Shown in pieces: positions 61,617-64,000 of a DNA stretch of 64,000 nt. A program made the position numbers and the translations under genes. The notes under the pieces are model-generated. The model did no database searches. It saw nothing but the letters and a program-made list of their open reading frames with translations, and was not told where the DNA came from. The first letter of the stretch is position 1. Each line of letters starts with the position of its first letter. The stretch covers positions 806,001-870,000 of the forward strand of contig VCCP01000004.1 in the NCBI GenBank assembly GCA_005765155.1. Reading direction: 5' to 3'. This stretch comes from Zelopaecilomyces penicillatus. Taxonomy: Eukaryota; Ascomycota; Sordariomycetes; Hypocreales; Pseudodiploosporaceae.

Positions 61617-64000
61617 ATGAGTTTTGCCATCGAGGTGCCGGGCGATGCAAACCCACTGACCCTCCAAGGGCTTTGCCAGACTCTCCAGTCTGCAAACTCG
61701 GGTGATTACGTGCAACGGCAAAGTGCCGGTCAGCAGCTCACATCGTGGGAGTCGCAGTCTGGGTACTACTCTTCACTGCAGGTATCTGATCCTTGCCTAC
61801 GCGTCCCAGCCTTTTAGGATGTCCATTAACATAAAGCGTAAAAGGCTGTGTATCTCGACCAATCGCTCCCCCTCGATATTCGATTTCTTGCCGTCATCCA
61901 ACTTAAGAATGGCATCGATAGATACTGGAGACTATATACGAGTGCTAAGAACGGAATTAAACCAGAGGAAAAAAGCTTGATTCGATCACGACTGTTCCAG
62001 GGCACAATCGACGAAAGTGACAAGAAGCTTGGCTTGCATAATGCGCTTGTTGTGGCCAAGGTAGTCAGAATTGACTATCCAGCGGAATGGCCAGAGTCAA
62101 TCCCCAGTCTGATTGAAATCCTCCGATCGTCAAGAAACGGCAACCAACACAACCTTCACGGTACTCTTCAGATCCTCCTACGAGTTGTCAAGGAACTGGG
62201 AACTGCACGACTGAGAAAGTCCCAGACCGCGCTGCAGTCGGTCACTCCAGAGATGGTCTACGTTCTGGCTGAAATATACTCGGAAAAGTCGGGGTCCTGG
62301 GTGTCCTTCATGAGCAGTGTACAGGGAAACAATGATGAAGTGGCGCTGGCCATGGAAAACAGTTTGATGGCGCTCAAGATTCTCAGACGCCTCGTTATTC
62401 TGGGATACGAAAGGCCACATGGAGACAAATCTGTGGAGCAGTTTTGGACCATGTCACAAAACCAGTTTGGCCAGCTCCTTGGCTTTGTAAGCCAAGGCTC
62501 TGGCATACCAGCATCTTATCAGGATATTATTGGGAAACATCTTCTTCAGTTTACGAAGCTTCATATCGACATGCCGGAGCAACATGCTGCGAGTTTTGCA
62601 TTCCTCCCCAACTCCCTATCGCTGGTCCATGCTTATTGGGATTTAATCGTAAAGTTCGCTGAGGTCTTTGACAAGTCCGGTGGAATAAGACAAGGTTCTG
62701 GTGGCGATGGAGCCGCAAAATCAAAGGTCGAAGGCCCCTTACTTGAACGACTAGCATTGAAGGGCCTCCTTCTCCTCCGCGCTTGTGTGAGAATTGCATT
62801 CCAGCCTGCTCAGGTGTTTAAATATCGAACCCCAGAGACAAAAGCCGAACAGGGTCAAGCAAGAAACATTATACAGACGGAATTGCTCAAGGAAGATTTG
62901 GTCGTGCAAATTGCTAACACCATTATCACACATCTCTTTGTTTTCCGCAGATCGGACTGGGAGGCTTGGGAAGAGGATCCAGAGGACTGGGAGCAACAGG
63001 AGCAGAACGAGGGAAATGCTTATGAATGGGCAGTCCGACCTTGTGCTGAGAAGTTGTTCCTGGATTTACTTGTGAACTACAAACAGTTGCTTGTTCCTCC
63101 CCTGTTGTCGTATTTCCAGAGCGCGGAAAACCCTCAAGCAGACATTGCTACCAAGGAGGCAGTTTATACAGCCATGGGGCTTGCAGCTGCCCACGTGCAG
63201 AGTGTTTTCGACTTTGACGCAATCTTAGCATCAACAATCATCAATGATGCTCAACAACAGGGCGGTCTGTTCATGGTATTGCGGAGACGTATTGCAATTC
63301 TTATCAGTCAATGGGCTCCAGTCAAGCTGGCAGACACCAGTCGGCCGCTGGTGTACCAAATCTTCCGGCACTTCTTGAACCCCAATGACCCTACAAATGA
63401 CCTTGTTGTGCGGATCACGGCTGCTCGTCAGTTGCGGTGGATTGCGGACGAAATAGACTTCAGTGTTGAAGCTTTTCTACCATATACCGCGGATGTTCTG
63501 AACGAACTTATTGGACTTGTGCAGAAGGTCGATGTTGATGAAACCAAGCTGGCCATCTTGGAGTCCATCCGCATTCTGGTGACCCGAATGGAGGAGCAGG
63601 TTTCTCAGTTCGGCGATCAACTCATGTCTACCCTTCCCGGCGTATGGGAAAATTCTGGTTCGGAAGAATACATGATCAAGCAGGCAGTCATTGCTATTTT
63701 CGCAGCTCTTGTTATGAGCATGGGTGGCAGCTCCCAGCGATATCAGAATTTCATGATTCCTCTGTTGTCAGAAGCAGCTAGACCTGGCTCTGATTTGCAC
63801 GTACATCTTATAGATGAGTCTCTGGAGTTGTGGAATGCTATTCTTATGCAGAGCAGCCCACCACTTGCTCCAGAGGTCGTTAATCTAGCGGAATTGGTAC
63901 TTCCTTTGTTGGAGTACCAGTCAGAAACAGCCTCCCAAGCCCTACTGGCTATCGAGTCTTACATTCTGGTTGCACCCACTGCTATACTAGAAGATAGATT
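61617..64000 (+). CDS. kap120: Importin-11/Kap120 karyopherin, 5' part
   Basis: Importin-beta family nuclear transport receptor; yeast Kap120 carries, among others, the ribosome factor Rpf1 into the nucleus. The start ATG lies in GCCACCATGA. Exons 61617-61781 and 61845 onward stay open in one frame to the window edge, giving about 773 residues of a protein expected near 1000, so the C-terminus is missing. The importin-beta N-terminal domain is seen in the first 110 residues (YVQRQSAGQQLTSWE, then LPLDIRFLAVIQLKNGIDRYW, RSRLFQGTIDESDKKLGLHN). HEAT-type helices follow; the acidic WEAWEEDPEDWEQQE is the family hallmark. The 63-nt intron (GTATCT to AAAG) joins LQ-AVYLDQ. Confidence 0.93.

Noticed and set aside
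1..64000. tRNA genes, rRNA, CRISPR arrays, insertion sequences, bacterial operons
   Set aside because: I found no A-box/B-box pair with cloverleaf folding, no regularly spaced repeats, and no transposase or reverse transcriptase sequence. Genes have introns and separate promoters, so this is not bacterial DNA.

Overview
This window looks like nuclear chromosomal DNA of a filamentous ascomycete, most likely a Sordariomycete and probably Hypocreales. The evidence is short introns (mostly 50-120 nt) with GTAAGT-like donors and CTAAC-like branch sites, polypyrimidine leaders, CCACCATG-type start contexts, and proteins of clear fungal type (Zn2Cys6 factor, DUF3455 secreted protein, Slt2-type MAP kinase, fused betaine-lipid synthase, RSC-type bromodomain protein). 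The genus call is inference; no database was searched. I find 25 protein-coding genes. I see no tRNA, rRNA, CRISPR array or intact transposon.

Layout: 2.2-3.8 kb Nem1-type phosphatase; 5.9-6.7 small membrane protein; 7.2-8.1 NHP2; 8.9-9.7 QCR8 head-to-head with 10.0-11.0 prohibitin-1; 11.4-13.3 Rex3-type exonuclease; 14.5-19.0 a block of two short-chain dehydrogenases around a Zn2Cys6 factor; 19.8-21.3 a protein combining a SAP-like helix, an H1-like basic tail and an exact histone H3 tail heptapeptide; 22.6-24.1 DUF676 lipase; 24.9-25.6 Ups2-type PRELI protein; 26.6-27.1 VOC/glyoxalase-fold protein; 28.4-29.1 low-molecular-weight tyrosine phosphatase; 30.9-32.6 Slt2/Mps1 MAP kinase; 33.7-34.5 DUF3455 secreted protein; 34.5-39.65 a 5.1-kb stretch with no credible gene; 39.7-41.2 single-pass membrane protein; 42.5-43.2 dynactin p25; 44.7-45.9 an unrecognised 391-residue protein; 47.4-50.2 betaine lipid synthase; 50.7-51.4 SDH membrane anchor; 52.35-54.8 Rsc4-like tandem bromodomain protein; 56.0-56.9 Maf-type pyrophosphatase; 58.3-58.8 bHLH factor; 59.5-60.9 mitochondrial threonyl-tRNA synthetase; 61.6-end importin-11/Kap120, cut by the window edge.

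Most genes are housekeeping and each has its own promoter. Several concern membrane lipids (Nem1, Ayr1-like SDR, Lpl1-like lipase, Ups2, Bta1) or the mitochondrial inner membrane (Qcr8, Phb1, SdhD, Ups2, mitochondrial ThrRS). Apart from the QCR8/PHB1 and SDR/transcription-factor head-to-head pairs, I see no sign that neighbours are co-regulated.

The most unusual items are: the internal RTKQTAR histone-tail mimic (20423-20443); an oxidoreductase-fold protein lacking the SDR catalytic Tyr/Lys beside a transcription factor; a GC-AG intron in the Nem1 gene; alternative N-termini of betaine lipid synthase (a four-codon first exon or an unspliced start inside the intron); an 18-nt exon in sdhD with two usable donors; and small palindromes in intergenic DNA. 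Gene models were made by eye from splice consensus, reading-frame continuity and family knowledge, so intron edges need RNA evidence.
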